From the NCBI GenBank assembly GCA_045576655.1, contig JAZNGW010000029.1, positions 1 through 64,000 on the forward strand: a stretch of DNA of 64,000 bases, in the 5' to 3' direction. This DNA is from RGIG8745 sp045576655 (GTDB lineage: Bacteria > Bacteroidota > Bacteroidia > Bacteroidales > Bacteroidaceae). Below, in pieces: positions 22,996-32,034 of the stretch. Position 1 is the first letter of the stretch. Every line of letters starts with the position of its first letter. A program made the translations under genes and the position numbers. The notes below the pieces were generated by a model. The model was not told where the DNA came from and ran no database searches. It worked only from the letters and a program-made list of their open reading frames with translations.

Positions 22996-24630
22996 ATGAA
23001 GATAAGAAATATACTCGTGCCGATTTTGGCACTTGCCTTTTCTGCACTGACGGCTTCGGCGCAGAACAATAATGCGCAGGGCAATAACGCGCAGAACAAT
23101 CAGGAGGCGATGAAGAAACTTATGGAGTCGCCGCTGCGCAAATTGCAGATTGCGGAGTTTGCCATAACCAACCTCTATGTCGACTCTATTGATGAGAAGA
23201 AACTTGTGGAGGATGCCATCCGAGGCATGCTTAAGGAACTTGATCCTCATTCGAGCTATACTCCTGCCAAGGACGTGCAGAAGCTGACTGAACCGCTTCA
23301 GGGCAGTTTTGAGGGCATAGGTGTGCAGTACAACATGATAAACGACACGCTGCTCGTGATTCAGCCCGTAACGAACGGTCCTTCGGAGAAGAAGGGCATC
23401 ATAGCGGGCGACCGCATCGTGTTTGTCAACGACACAACTATTGCTGGCGTGAAGATGTCGCGCGAGGAAATCATGCGTCGCCTGCGCGGTCCGAAAGGCT
23501 CTGAGGTGAAACTGGGTATTATGCGTCAGGGAGTGGACGGAGTGCAGAACTTTGTTGTGGTGCGCGACAAGATTCCGGTGTACACGATTGATGCCACATA
23601 CATGATAAACCCTTCTACGGGCTACATTCGCATCAGCAGTTTCGGCGCTACGACCTACGACGAGTTCATGAAGGCTATGACTGCGCTCCGCAAGGAGGGC
23701 ATGAAGAATCTTGTGCTCGACCTTCAGGGCAACGGCGGTGGCTATATGCAGGCGTCCATTCAGGTTGTCAACGAGTTTCTGCCTAAGGGGAGCATGATTG
23801 TCTACACTGACGGACGCACTTCGGGCCATCACGAATACCGCGCCACGGGAGGGGGGACTTTCCAGGAGGGGCGTCTGGTAATTCTCGTTGACGAATACAC
23901 GGCATCGGCATCCGAAATCGTTTCGGGTGCAGTACAGGACAACGACCGCGGCATGGTCATAGGTCGCCGAACCTTCGGTAAGGGACTCGTGCAGCGTCCT
24001 ATCGATTTGCCCGACGGTTCGATGATACGCCTCACGGTGTCGCACTACTTCACTCCTGCAGGGCGTTGCATCCAGAAACCTTATACTAAGGGCGACAAGA
24101 AGGCATACGACAAGGATGTGCTCGACCGCTACAACAAGGGCGAACTGACAAGTGCTGACAGCATTCACTTTGCTGACTCGCTCAAGCGCACAACCCTGCG
24201 CCTCGGTCGCACCGTTTACGGAGGCGGAGGCATCATGCCTGACATGTTCGTTCCGCTCGACACGATGCAGTACACCAAACTGCACCGCGAACTGTCGGCA
24301 AAGAGCTGCATCATCAACACCGCGCTGAAGTATGTCGACGGCAACCGCAAGAAACTGAAGAAGGCGTATAAGACATTCGCTGATTTCCGCGACTCGTTTG
24401 AAATCGGCGACGACATAATTGCGATAGTCAAGAAGGAGGCTGAGAAGGCTAAGGTGGAATATGCCGACAGTGCTTTGGTCGAGACGCTCCCGTCCCTAAA
24501 AGTGCAGCTCAAGGCTCTTATTGCCCGTGACCTTTGGGACATGAAGGAGTATTTCCAGATATTCAACCCTACTCTCGACATTTACCGCAAGGGAACTGAA
24601 GTCATCGAGTCGGAAGAGTACCTGTTCTGA
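22996..24630 (+). CDS. S41-family C-terminal processing peptidase (CtpA-like)
   Basis: A 544-residue exported protease. A signal peptide (LALAFSALTASAQ) is followed by an Asn/Gln-rich stretch, an N-terminal helical part, a PDZ domain (about 95-180: GPSEKKGIIAGDRIVFVND) and the tail-specific protease core. The catalytic dyad is visible as Ser304 in TASASEI and Lys329 in FGKGLVQ, 25 residues apart as in CtpA. It likely trims or degrades periplasmic proteins. It starts 11 bp after the DUF3108 gene. The C terminus (residues 400-544) has charged helices usual in Bacteroidetes homologues. Confidence 0.92.
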   Translation: MKIRNILVPILALAFSALTASAQNNNAQGNNAQNNQEAMKKLMESPLRKLQIAEFAITNLYVDSIDEKKLVEDAIRGMLKELDPHSSYTPAKDVQKLTEPLQGSFEGIGVQYNMINDTLLVIQPVTNGPSEKKGIIAGDRIVFVNDTTIAGVKMSREEIMRRLRGPKGSEVKLGIMRQGVDGVQNFVVVRDKIPVYTIDATYMINPSTGYIRISSFGATTYDEFMKAMTALRKEGMKNLVLDLQGNGGGYMQASIQVVNEFLPKGSMIVYTDGRTSGHHEYRATGGGTFQEGRLVILVDEYTASASEIVSGAVQDNDRGMVIGRRTFGKGLVQRPIDLPDGSMIRLTVSHYFTPAGRCIQKPYTKGDKKAYDKDVLDRYNKGELTSADSIHFADSLKRTTLRLGRTVYGGGGIMPDMFVPLDTMQYTKLHRELSAKSCIINTALKYVDGNRKKLKKAYKTFADFRDSFEIGDDIIAIVKKEAEKAKVEYADSALVETLPSLKVQLKALIARDLWDMKEYFQIFNPTLDIYRKGTEVIESEEYLF

Positions 24631-24661
24631 CAATCTGAATAATCCGAAAACATTATAAGCC

Positions 24662-25078
24662 ATGATATCATACAACACCGACGGCACTCGTATGCCGAAA
24701 ATCAGAAAGCGAGACACAAGTGCATGGATAAAGGCAGTGGCGCAGAGCTACGGAAAGAAGATAGGCGACATTGCCTACATCTTCTGCGACGACGAGAAGA
24801 TTCTTGAAGTCAACCGCCAGTACCTCCAGCACGACTACTACACCGACATCATCACGTTCGACTATACCGAGGGCGACACCATCAGCGGCGACCTCTTCAT
24901 CAGTCTTGACACAGTGAAGTCAAACTCCGAGGAGCAGGGTACGGCGTATGAGGAAGAACTCCACCGTGTAATAATCCACGGCGTGCTTCACCTTTGCGGC
25001 ATTAACGACAAAGGTCCGGGCGAGCGCGAGCAGATGGAGGCGGCAGAAAACAAGGCATTGGCGCTTCTTGAAGCATAA
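24662..25078 (+). CDS. ybeY: rRNA maturation factor / endoribonuclease YbeY
   Basis: A 138-residue YbeY. The metal motif is HGVLHLCGIND (about 101-111), with two of the three usual histidines. The third position, normally His (HGxLHLxGYDH), is replaced here by ND, a change I recall as common in Bacteroidetes. YbeY acts in 16S rRNA processing and ribosome quality control. It ends a plus-strand run; the next gene faces it, with a palindromic array between them. Confidence 0.9.
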   Translation: MISYNTDGTRMPKIRKRDTSAWIKAVAQSYGKKIGDIAYIFCDDEKILEVNRQYLQHDYYTDIITFDYTEGDTISGDLFISLDTVKSNSEEQGTAYEEELHRVIIHGVLHLCGINDKGPGEREQMEAAENKALALLEA

Positions 25079-25120
25079 GGCAAGCAGGTTTATAAGTACT
25101 GAAACCTGGGTCAAAATTAT

Positions 25121-25204
25121 AAACGCAGTCTAAGTATGTACGAACACAGTCTAAGTTTGTACGGATTTAGACTGTGTTTGTATAAACTTAGTCTAAGTTT
25201 GTAG
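25121..25204 (+). repeat. Four tandem 21-bp near-palindromic units, family A copy 2
   Basis: Units lie at 25121-25141, 25142-25162, 25163-25183 and 25184-25204, again exactly 84 bp. The core is AGTCTAAGTTTGTAC and relatives. It is followed by ATTTGAGTGCGGCG, matching the AGTGCGG(T/C)G that follows copy 1. It lies between convergent ybeY and a glycosyltransferase gene. Confidence 0.85.
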
Positions 25205-25278
25205 ATTTGAGTGCGGCGTAAAACGTTGTTTGCCGCCGAAAAGGATAGTAGTGAAATACGTGGTGATGAATATCGGCT

Positions 25279-26031
25279 TTACTTCTTAATCAAGGCGCGG
25301 ACGAAGAACCACGCATGCTGAACAAGCGTAGTGAACAGGCCATAGTGCTTGCGCATTATGGCAAAACGCTCCTTGAGCGACGCCTTATGGTTGGCGGTAG
25401 TCATTCCTTCCGACAGATAGTCGGCAAGGGTCAAGTGTGAATTGACAAGCGGCATCGACATCGTTGTCGCTTTTTTCATTATCCTTACGCACCAGTCGAA
25501 GTCGGCTGAAAAGCGGTAAGTGAGGTCATAGGCAGGCACGATACTTCGTTTTGCGTAGAACGACTGGTGACACACGAGCATGCCGTTCTTGAAGGACTTC
25601 CACGTCAGATATTTAGGTGGCGAGAGTCGGCGGTTACGCAGTTTCATGCCGTTGTCGTCGACGATGTCCGTATCGCCATAGATGACTCCGGCGTTAGGAT
25701 TGTGCTGAGCAATGTGTACGATATACTCCAGCGTCTGCGGATTGTGCAGTTTGTCGCCAGCATTGAGGAAGCAGATATATTCGCCGTTGGCAATGGCAAT
25801 GGCCTTGTTCATGGCATCATAAAGCCCCTTGTCAGGCTCGCTCACGATGCGGATGTCCCTATCGTCATTGCGCTCCTTATAAGCCTGGGCAATGGCGAGA
25901 GTGCCGTCTTTCGACGCGCCGTCCATGATGATATGCTCCACGTTGCCGTGAGTCTGCATTTCCACACTCTTGAGCGTGCGCTCCAGAGTCTGTTCGGCAT
26001 TGTATGTGACTGTGACAATGGTTATGAGCAT
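25279..26031 (-). CDS. Glycosyltransferase family 2 protein (WcaA-like)
   Basis: A 250-residue GT-A glycosyltransferase. The N terminus MLITIVTVTYNAEQTLERTL, the MDGASKDGT segment (about 36-44) and FLNAGDKL (the DxD-equivalent, about 89-96) identify a short GT2 family member related to colanic-acid-type transferases. The C-terminal half has a DWCVRI pattern usual for these enzymes. It likely adds a sugar to a surface glycan in the cytoplasm. It is separated from the GT4 gene by 64 bp of octamer repeats. Confidence 0.85.
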   Translation of the reverse strand: MLITIVTVTYNAEQTLERTLKSVEMQTHGNVEHIIMDGASKDGTLAIAQAYKERNDDRDIRIVSEPDKGLYDAMNKAIAIANGEYICFLNAGDKLHNPQTLEYIVHIAQHNPNAGVIYGDTDIVDDNGMKLRNRRLSPPKYLTWKSFKNGMLVCHQSFYAKRSIVPAYDLTYRFSADFDWCVRIMKKATTMSMPLVNSHLTLADYLSEGMTTANHKASLKERFAIMRKHYGLFTTLVQHAWFFVRALIKK

Positions 26032-26068
26032 ATCCTTTTTTATTTATGAGTTATGAATAGGTCCTCAC

Positions 26069-26116
26069 TTCTTAACTCCTTAACTTCTTAACTCCTTAAC
26101 TTCTTAACTTCTTATT
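26069..26116. repeat. Six tandem T(T/C)CTTAAC octamers
   Basis: The octamer T(T/C)CTTAAC is repeated about six times, running from the gap between two glycosyltransferase genes into the last codons of the GT4 gene (stop at 26096). It is related to the TTAACTCC repeats at 190-222 and 56525-56542. Such short-period DNA may change length by slippage and alter the GT4 C terminus. Confidence 0.6.
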
Positions 26117-27361
26117 ATACACCTCGATATATCTGTGAGCAATAGCGTCTTCGGAATACTCCTCTTCCACCTTGCGGCGCGCCATGTTGCCCAGTTCAGC
26201 ATTGTTCTCCGTGTCGAGCACCCAACTGATGCCGTTGGCAAAATCCTGCGCGTTGCGGTATTCAGCAACATATCCGTTGTGCAGATGGTCAATCATTTCC
26301 GGAATGCCGCCTACGTTGAAGCCTACGCAAGGCACACCGCACGCCATAGCCTCCATGATGGTGTTGGGCAGGTTCTCTTCGAGCGACGGAGTCACGTATG
26401 CATCAACAGCATTATAGATGTCAGCAATACGGTTTTCGTCCGACACGTAGTTGAGAGGGTACACATTGAATGGCAGCATCGACGCCAATTGCTGCGACTG
26501 GTTGCCGAAGACTACTACGCCCCACTGCTCTTTGAGCGAAGGATCCTTCTCGGCGAGCAGACGGCACGACTCTATCATGTAGTCTATGCCCTTGCGCTTG
26601 TCCGTAATCTTTACCGAACCGAAAAGTATGAGTTTGCCCTTTTCTGGAAGACCGAGACGCTTGCGCGCATCCATCTTGTCGAGAGGTCTGAATAGTTTTG
26701 TGTTGATTGGGTTAGGGATGTTAGTGACATTCTGTCCTTTGAACAGAGCGCTTCTCTCAGCAAGATTGCGAAGCCACATGCTGCAAGTGACGAACGATAT
26801 ATCGTGTCCCTTATAAATATCTTTCTTCCTTTTGAATATCTTGTAGGAAAGGTCCTTTCTGCTGCCCCCTCTGATGAGATATTGGCAGTGGGTGCACTCC
26901 GTCTGATACTTCACGCAAGTGCGTGCATGGTGGCAAATGCCCGTACATGGCCACATGTCATGCATGGTCCATACGACAGGTTTGCCCGACTTCAGGATGC
27001 GCTCAATGTCGCCAAGCGAGAGCATTCCCTGGTTTATCCAGTGCAGGTGTATGATGTCCGCCTCCTGAAACTCCGGAATCTTGGTGATGTCTGTGCCAGT
27101 GTTGGCTATGTCGACACTGAAAAGGTTCTCTTTGTTGCCGAATCGGTTGGCGGTCCAAATGACAAAGCGTTCCCAAAGGAATCGCCACAGCTGCATCCAT
27201 TTGAACCCTCTGAGGGGCACGACAGAGAGCTGGTCCGTCTGTTTGTCGCGGACCAGCATCTTTGTCTTTATTCCATTGCTCTTGAGCGCTTCCATAAGGC
27301 GGTTGCAGGCTACTGCGGCGCCTCCTATGCGCTCTGATGTATTTACTAAGAGAACTCTCAT
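26096..27361 (-). CDS. Glycosyltransferase family 4 protein
   Basis: A 421-residue GT-B glycosyltransferase. It starts MRVLLVNTSERIGGAAVACNR, has the acceptor-side HLHWINQG (about 105) and WTMHDMWPC (about 131), and a nucleotide-sugar motif SLEENLPNTIMEAMACGVP near 335. These are features of GT4 enzymes in surface polysaccharide synthesis. A cysteine cluster (CTGICHHARTCVKYQTEC) after HDMWP recurs in relatives using this motif. The last codons lie in an octamer repeat. Confidence 0.87.
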   Translation of the reverse strand: MRVLLVNTSERIGGAAVACNRLMEALKSNGIKTKMLVRDKQTDQLSVVPLRGFKWMQLWRFLWERFVIWTANRFGNKENLFSVDIANTGTDITKIPEFQEADIIHLHWINQGMLSLGDIERILKSGKPVVWTMHDMWPCTGICHHARTCVKYQTECTHCQYLIRGGSRKDLSYKIFKRKKDIYKGHDISFVTCSMWLRNLAERSALFKGQNVTNIPNPINTKLFRPLDKMDARKRLGLPEKGKLILFGSVKITDKRKGIDYMIESCRLLAEKDPSLKEQWGVVVFGNQSQQLASMLPFNVYPLNYVSDENRIADIYNAVDAYVTPSLEENLPNTIMEAMACGVPCVGFNVGGIPEMIDHLHNGYVAEYRNAQDFANGISWVLDTENNAELGNMARRKVEEEYSEDAIAHRYIEVYNKKLRS

Positions 27362-27440
27362 GTAACGTTGAGGGTTTAACGTTAAGGGGTTAACGTTAAG
27401 AGTTTAGCGTTAAGGGGTTAAGGGTTTAACCTTTGGGGTT
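27362..27440. repeat. GTTAACGTTAAG-type repeat upstream of the GT4 gene
   Basis: Several imperfect copies of GGGTTTAACGTTAAG and GGGGTTAACGTTAAG run through the gap between metG and the GT4 gene. The period varies (about 14-16 bases). Confidence 0.6.
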
Positions 27441-27446
27441 TGTTTA

Positions 27447-27469
27447 GAGACGCCACGGTGTGGCGTCTC
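27447..27469. terminator. GAGACGCCAC hairpin downstream of metG
   Basis: GAGACGCCAC (27447-27456) pairs perfectly with GTGGCGTCTC (27460-27469) across a 3-base loop, 23 bp past the metG stop on the minus strand. No T tract follows, so it is a palindromic intergenic element or a factor-dependent stop. Confidence 0.6.
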
Positions 27470-27492
27470 ACAGTTATCGTTCCCGTTAAGAA

Positions 27493-29550
27493 CTATCCTA
27501 CCTGGCTGCCTGGCTTGACGTTGCGCTCTACGGTTGTGACGCTGATGGTGCCGTCCCAGTCTTCGGCAGAGAGAATCATGCCTTCGCTGACGAGCCCGTT
27601 CTTGAACTCGCGTGGTGCGAGGTTGGCGATGAAGCAAACCTGCTTGCCGATGAGTTGCTCCGGTTCGTACCATTGTGCTATGCCGCTTACGATGGTGCGC
27701 TTCTCCAGTCCGTCGTCAATGAGGAACTTGAGGAGCTTCTTCATCTTAGGTACTCGCTCGCACTCAAGCACTGTACCCACACGGATGTCGAGCTTGAGGA
27801 AGTCGTCGAATGCGATGTTCTCCTTCACTGGAGCGGCCTTTGCCTCGGCAGCCTCGTTGGCTTTGAGTGTAGCCTCGAGCTTGTCCACCTGTGCCTGGAT
27901 CACGTAGTCCTCGATCTTCTCGAAGAGGAGCGCCGGAGCAGCGAGCTGCTTGCCTGGAGCGAGGAGTTCGGTAGAGCCGAGTTCTTCCCACTTGAATGTG
28001 TCCATGTTGATCATCTCGCGCAAGCGCTTGCTTGAGAATGGTAGGAACGGTTCGAACGCTATGGCGAGGTTGGCAGTGAGCTGGAGCGAGATGTAGATGA
28101 TTGTCTTCACGCGCTCAGGGTCGGTCTTGATAACCTTCCAAGGCTCCTCGTCGGCGATGTACTTGTTGCCGATGCGTGCGAGGTTCATTGCCTCCTTCTG
28201 CGCTTCGCGGAACTTGAATGTGTCGAGCAGCGACTCGAGGTTCTGCTTCACGTCCTTGAACTCAGCGAGAGTGGCACGGTCGTTGTCGGTCAGTTCGCCG
28301 CACTCAGGCACGATGCCGTCGTAGTATTTCTTTGTGAGCTGGAGGGCACGGTTCACGAAGTTGCCGTATACAGCCACGAGCTCGTTGTTGTTGCGTGCCT
28401 GGTAGTCCTTCCAAGTGAAGTCGTTGTCCTTTGTCTCAGGGGCGTTGGCAGTGAGCACGTAGCGGAGCACATCCTGCTTGCCAGGCATGTCAACGAGGTA
28501 TTCGTTGAGCCATACAGCCCAGTTCTTGCTTGTTGAGATCTTGCGTCCTTCGAGGTTGAGGAACTCGTTTGAAGGCACGTTGTCAGGCAGCACGTAGTCG
28601 CCGTGAGCCTTGAGCATGGTAGGGAACACGATGCAGTGGAACACGATGTTGTCCTTGCCGATGAAGTGGATGAGGCGTGTGTCCTCGCTCTTCCACCACT
28701 GCTCCCATGTGCCGAGCTGAGGGTTGGCGTCGCAAAGTTCCTTGGTGTTTGAGATGTAGCCGATAGGTGCGTCGAACCACACGTAGAGCACCTTGCCTTC
28801 TGCGCCTTCAACCGGTACAGGGATGCCCCATGAGAGGTCGCGAGTCACGGCGCGTGGCTTGAGGCCTGTGTCGAGCCATGACTTGCACTGTCCGTACACA
28901 TTGCTGCGCCATTCCTTGTGGTCGCCGAGAATCCACTGCTCCAGCCACTGCTGATAGTCGTTGAGCGGCAGGTACCAGTGCTTTGTGGTGCGCTTCACGA
29001 GCGGATTGCCTGAGTCGGCGTTGTATGGGTTGATGAGTTCGTCGGGCGAGAGTGTTGCTCCGCACTTCTCGCACTGGTCGCCGTAGGCATCCTCGGCATG
29101 GCATCGAGGGCATTCGCCCTTGATATTGCGGTCGGTGAGGAACTGCTGTTCGCCCTCGTCGTAGTACTGCTCGCTCTCCATCTCGACGAACTTGCCGTCT
29201 TCGTAGAGTTTCTTGAAGAAGTCGGCTGCCAACTTGTGGTGAGTCTTTGAGGTGGTGCGTGAGTAGACATCGAACGAGATTCCGAACTCCTCGAACGACT
29301 TCTTGATGATGCCGTGGTAGCGGTCAACCACGTCCTGCGGGGTGCATCCTTCCTTCTTGGCGCGGATAGTCACGGGAACTCCATGCTCGTCCGATCCGCC
29401 GATGAACATCACCTCCTTGCCCTTGAGGCGGAGGTAACGGACATATATGTCAGCAGGCACGTAAACGCCTGCCAGGTGGCCGATATGTACGGGGCCGTTG
29501 GCGTAAGGCAGTGCCGAAGTAACCAGTGTGCGTTTGAATTTATTTTCCAT
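27493..29550 (-). CDS. metG: Methionyl-tRNA synthetase with C-terminal tRNA-binding domain
   Basis: A 685-residue class I synthetase. HIGH at 22-25, a four-cysteine zinc knuckle (Cys147, Cys150, Cys160, Cys163), and KISTSKN at 337-343 as the KMSKS equivalent. The C-terminal 110 residues (FLKLDIRVGTVLECERVP) form the EMAP-like tRNA-binding domain that also dimerises the enzyme. It charges tRNA-Met. Nothing abnormal is seen. A single-gene transcript is likely, with a palindrome and repeats after the stop. Confidence 0.96.
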   Translation of the reverse strand: MENKFKRTLVTSALPYANGPVHIGHLAGVYVPADIYVRYLRLKGKEVMFIGGSDEHGVPVTIRAKKEGCTPQDVVDRYHGIIKKSFEEFGISFDVYSRTTSKTHHKLAADFFKKLYEDGKFVEMESEQYYDEGEQQFLTDRNIKGECPRCHAEDAYGDQCEKCGATLSPDELINPYNADSGNPLVKRTTKHWYLPLNDYQQWLEQWILGDHKEWRSNVYGQCKSWLDTGLKPRAVTRDLSWGIPVPVEGAEGKVLYVWFDAPIGYISNTKELCDANPQLGTWEQWWKSEDTRLIHFIGKDNIVFHCIVFPTMLKAHGDYVLPDNVPSNEFLNLEGRKISTSKNWAVWLNEYLVDMPGKQDVLRYVLTANAPETKDNDFTWKDYQARNNNELVAVYGNFVNRALQLTKKYYDGIVPECGELTDNDRATLAEFKDVKQNLESLLDTFKFREAQKEAMNLARIGNKYIADEEPWKVIKTDPERVKTIIYISLQLTANLAIAFEPFLPFSSKRLREMINMDTFKWEELGSTELLAPGKQLAAPALLFEKIEDYVIQAQVDKLEATLKANEAAEAKAAPVKENIAFDDFLKLDIRVGTVLECERVPKMKKLLKFLIDDGLEKRTIVSGIAQWYEPEQLIGKQVCFIANLAPREFKNGLVSEGMILSAEDWDGTISVTTVERNVKPGSQVG

Positions 29551-29634
29551 TGTATATTGTTGTTTTAATTGTTAGTCATAATTCTTTGCGAAATTACTAA
29601 AAAATCCGCAATGTATGGCATTTCGGCGCCAGAA

Positions 29635-30661
29635 TTACCTAACAATCACTTTCTTGACCGTTCCGTCCGACATCTTCATTATGTTTACGCCCTTGGAAAC
29701 GGTATTGATTTGTGAACCCGAGGCGTTGTATATCGCAACAGGCACAGCCTTCGCGTCTGATGCCACTCCGTCTATTGCGGTCGTTTCAGGGCTGCCCATG
29801 TAGTGGAGCTTGAAGCTGTTGATGATGGTCCAGTCGTTGCTTACTGCCTTTGTTTTCTTTATTCCGATAGTCAGTTTGGCGGATTCCGTATTGTCGTAGT
29901 CGGCAGTTATGCTGTTGGAGCTCAAAGTGCCGTTGTAGCGATTCAGTTTGTTGAATGCAGCTGCCGCTGACTCCATGTCGTTAGGCACGTTCTTGTTGGT
30001 TGCGTATTCATACCAGTCGCCGTCGGACGTGGTCGAACTTGAACTTTTAGAAATCGGTGCTATGGTCGTTGTGCTGTCGTTAATGTAGAGCATCGCATAC
30101 ACGTCTTTGCTCGCACTGTTTTCCTTTGCTCCGTTGCGGTAGAACGCCTGTGTTCTGAGGCGGTACTTGCCGCTTGGCATTCCGTAGAGAGTCTGGTAGA
30201 GGTTGAAAGTGCGGTTGAAGAATTCTATGCAGTCGTAGCTGAGAGTGCCTTTGGCGGAACGATGTCTGCCAGTAAGTGCCGCTCGTGTTGCCGCAAAGCA
30301 GATAGAGGTCCTTCACCCCCGATTTCTTCAGCCAGCTCAGCTGCAAGTCAAAGCGCTCCTTCTGGCTCGCGTCGAGCGAGGTGTAGGAACCTGTCGTACG
30401 CGGGTCGATAGTTACGCGGCCGAGCGACGCGCATTCGCGCATGTGGTTTGTGGCGCGCAGCGGCCACCAGTCCCACAGCCAAGCCGTGTCGATGCCCCAG
30501 CGCACCGGCTGCTCCACGCCTTCGCTTCCGATGTTGAAATGCACGTTAGGAGCGAAAGCGCTCGCTTCCATACTGCTGCTCGCTGTCGCCTGAGCCTTGG
30601 ACGACAAGGCTGCGAAGCATCCCAAAATACTGATGCTAAAAATAGATATTACTCTTCTCAT
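29635..30661 (-). pseudogene. Frameshifted secreted protein with C-terminal carbohydrate-binding-like domain
   Basis: A signal peptide frame starts at 30661 (MRRVISIFSISILGCFAALSSKA) and reads a Trp-rich segment (GIDTAWLWDWWPLRATNH) to YLLCGNTSGTYWQTS. Near 30245-30270 the sense switches to the next frame, which reads AKGTLSYDCIEFFNRTFN and continues through MPSGKYRLRTQAFYRNGAK to the end GVNIMKMSDGTVKKVIVR, a secretion-tail-like ending. Together the parts look like a glycoside-hydrolase-associated protein with a C-terminal ligand-binding domain seen in many Prevotella and Bacteroides enzymes. The middle looks deleted and the two ends are out of frame by one base. Confidence 0.7.
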
Positions 30662-30918
30662 GTGTTTATCAGATTTAATTGTGTAGTCGTTATGCAAAAT
30701 TACTTATTTATTGCTTGTCAGTCAACGGAATGCCTTTTTTTTCGCTCGCAATCCCGCTATCCTTGCGGCAGTGAGTGTGCGTCGGCCTATAGACGGAGCG
30801 TCTGAGGCGAGTCGGGCGCGCTGAGTGATGTGGAGAGGGGAGAGGAAAAATGCTGTCCCCTCGCTGAAAATCTGCCGCCTCTTCGGTGCAAACTTCCCGC
30901 CTCCTCGGAGAAAAGTAT

Positions 30919-31002
30919 AAATAAAGCTTATATTTGTAAGAATAAAACTAATATTTATATAAATAAAACTATTATTTGTACAAATATTACTTTTATTTAT
31001 AC
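30919..31002 (+). repeat. Four tandem 21-bp units, family B copy 1 (AT-rich)
   Basis: Units at 30919-30939, 30940-30960, 30961-30981 and 30982-31002, with cores such as AATAAAACTAATATTTATA. Preceded by CCTCGGAGAAAAGTAT and followed by TTTTCAGCGGAGG. An almost identical copy lies in the opposite orientation at 62087-62170. The 472-bp gap 30698-31169 contains otherwise only CG-rich flanks and a promoter for the plus-strand gene. Confidence 0.85.
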
Positions 31003-31107
31003 TTTTCAGCGGAGGGTTGCGAATTATCGGGCGTGGTGGAGGCAGATTTAGTCTTCGGTGGTGATGACATAGCAACGTGGCAGCGGCCTATTTTAAGGCG
31101 AAATGTG

Positions 31108-31137
31108 TTGGTTTATGTCCGAAAAAGACTAAATTTG
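31108..31137 (+). promoter_or_regulatory. Promoter of the membrane-protein and protease cluster
   Basis: TTG (31108-31110), a 19-bp spacer and TAAATTTG (31130-31137) match the Bacteroidetes promoter closely. The ATG follows 33 bp downstream at 31170. Confidence 0.7.
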
Positions 31138-31169
31138 CGTAGTTAACAATAATATTTAAAATAATAGGT

Positions 31170-32018
31170 ATGGAAAACAAAGATGTGGTTCAGCCTGTAG
31201 CCGAAAATGTTGAGGAGCAGACTCTTCAGCCGGAACCCGTTGCCGGCACGGCGAAGGAGGAGGTTGAGCATCAGACGGAAGAAATGGTTGCTGAGCAAAC
31301 GGAACAGGTGATAGAACAGGGCTTTCGCCCCAACAAAAAGCAGACGGCAGTGGCAGTGATGTTTGTGGCGGGTGCAGTTCTGGCAGTGTTAAACTGCCTT
31401 TTTGGCCTGTTGATTCCTTATGGCGACTTGAGGATACTGCTAAGTTGTTTGCCAAAGATGATTTTTGCAGTGAGCTGGTTGATGCTCGCCTTGCTGGCTG
31501 TCAATAAGGCCGTCAGAGTGGCGTCATTCATAGGCGCCGGTGTTTCGCTGTTTGCTTGTCTCTATATGGTGCATGTATTTGCGATGAACGATATTGCACA
31601 GTCGGCCATATCATTGGTAAACACGTTGGTTATCTGCTATGCCGTGGGCCTTTTGCAGACCAATGGGGGCATTAAGGGGCATACGAAGACGTGGGTCAAT
31701 CTGATTGCTCTTGAAGCGATTTTGCCGTTCTCATTGGGCTTGTCGGTATTATTCATCGATTTGCATTATCTTTCAGTTGAGCATATATACTTCGCAAGTC
31801 CTTATTACAATTGTTTTTCATTGCTGATATTGATGTTAATGTGCATTTTCTCTTACTGGAAACTTGCCCGCAGCGAGGCGTTCGCGGGCAAATACGACGG
31901 TGAGGCAGTGCCAGACTTCACTCCAGTGAACAAGTGGATGGTGATGGCATTAGTGGTGCCGATTGTTATTGTTGTGGCGTTAGTGGTGATTTACAGCAAC
32001 TATTCTTGGTTCATCTAA
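31170..32018 (+). CDS. Hypothetical polytopic membrane protein
   Basis: No family recognised. The 282 residues start with an acidic, Glu/Gln/Val-rich cytoplasmic-looking region (1-55: VEEQTLQPEP, EEMVAEQTEQ), then about seven hydrophobic segments (near 60-82, 88-110, 115-135, 142-160, 177-197, 212-230 and 256-278). No enzymatic motif is seen. It is followed 16 bp later by another small membrane protein and then by a large zinc protease gene. A structural or signalling role in the inner membrane is a guess. Confidence 0.6.
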   Translation: MENKDVVQPVAENVEEQTLQPEPVAGTAKEEVEHQTEEMVAEQTEQVIEQGFRPNKKQTAVAVMFVAGAVLAVLNCLFGLLIPYGDLRILLSCLPKMIFAVSWLMLALLAVNKAVRVASFIGAGVSLFACLYMVHVFAMNDIAQSAISLVNTLVICYAVGLLQTNGGIKGHTKTWVNLIALEAILPFSLGLSVLFIDLHYLSVEHIYFASPYYNCFSLLILMLMCIFSYWKLARSEAFAGKYDGEAVPDFTPVNKWMVMALVVPIVIVVALVVIYSNYSWFI

Positions 32019-32034
32019 AAAAAAGCGGACAATT

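Noticed and set aside
22981..24285. 434-residue minus-strand open frame
   Set aside because: Antisense to the S41 protease gene, whose catalytic motifs are intact. It is a codon-bias shadow.
24662..25078. YbeY inactivated by loss of a metal-binding His
   Set aside because: The ND in place of the third His is, from memory, common to Bacteroidetes YbeY, so it is not evidence of decay.
31108..31169. Riboswitch in the leader of the membrane-protein cluster
   Set aside because: The leader is about 30 bases, too short, and shows no conserved structure.
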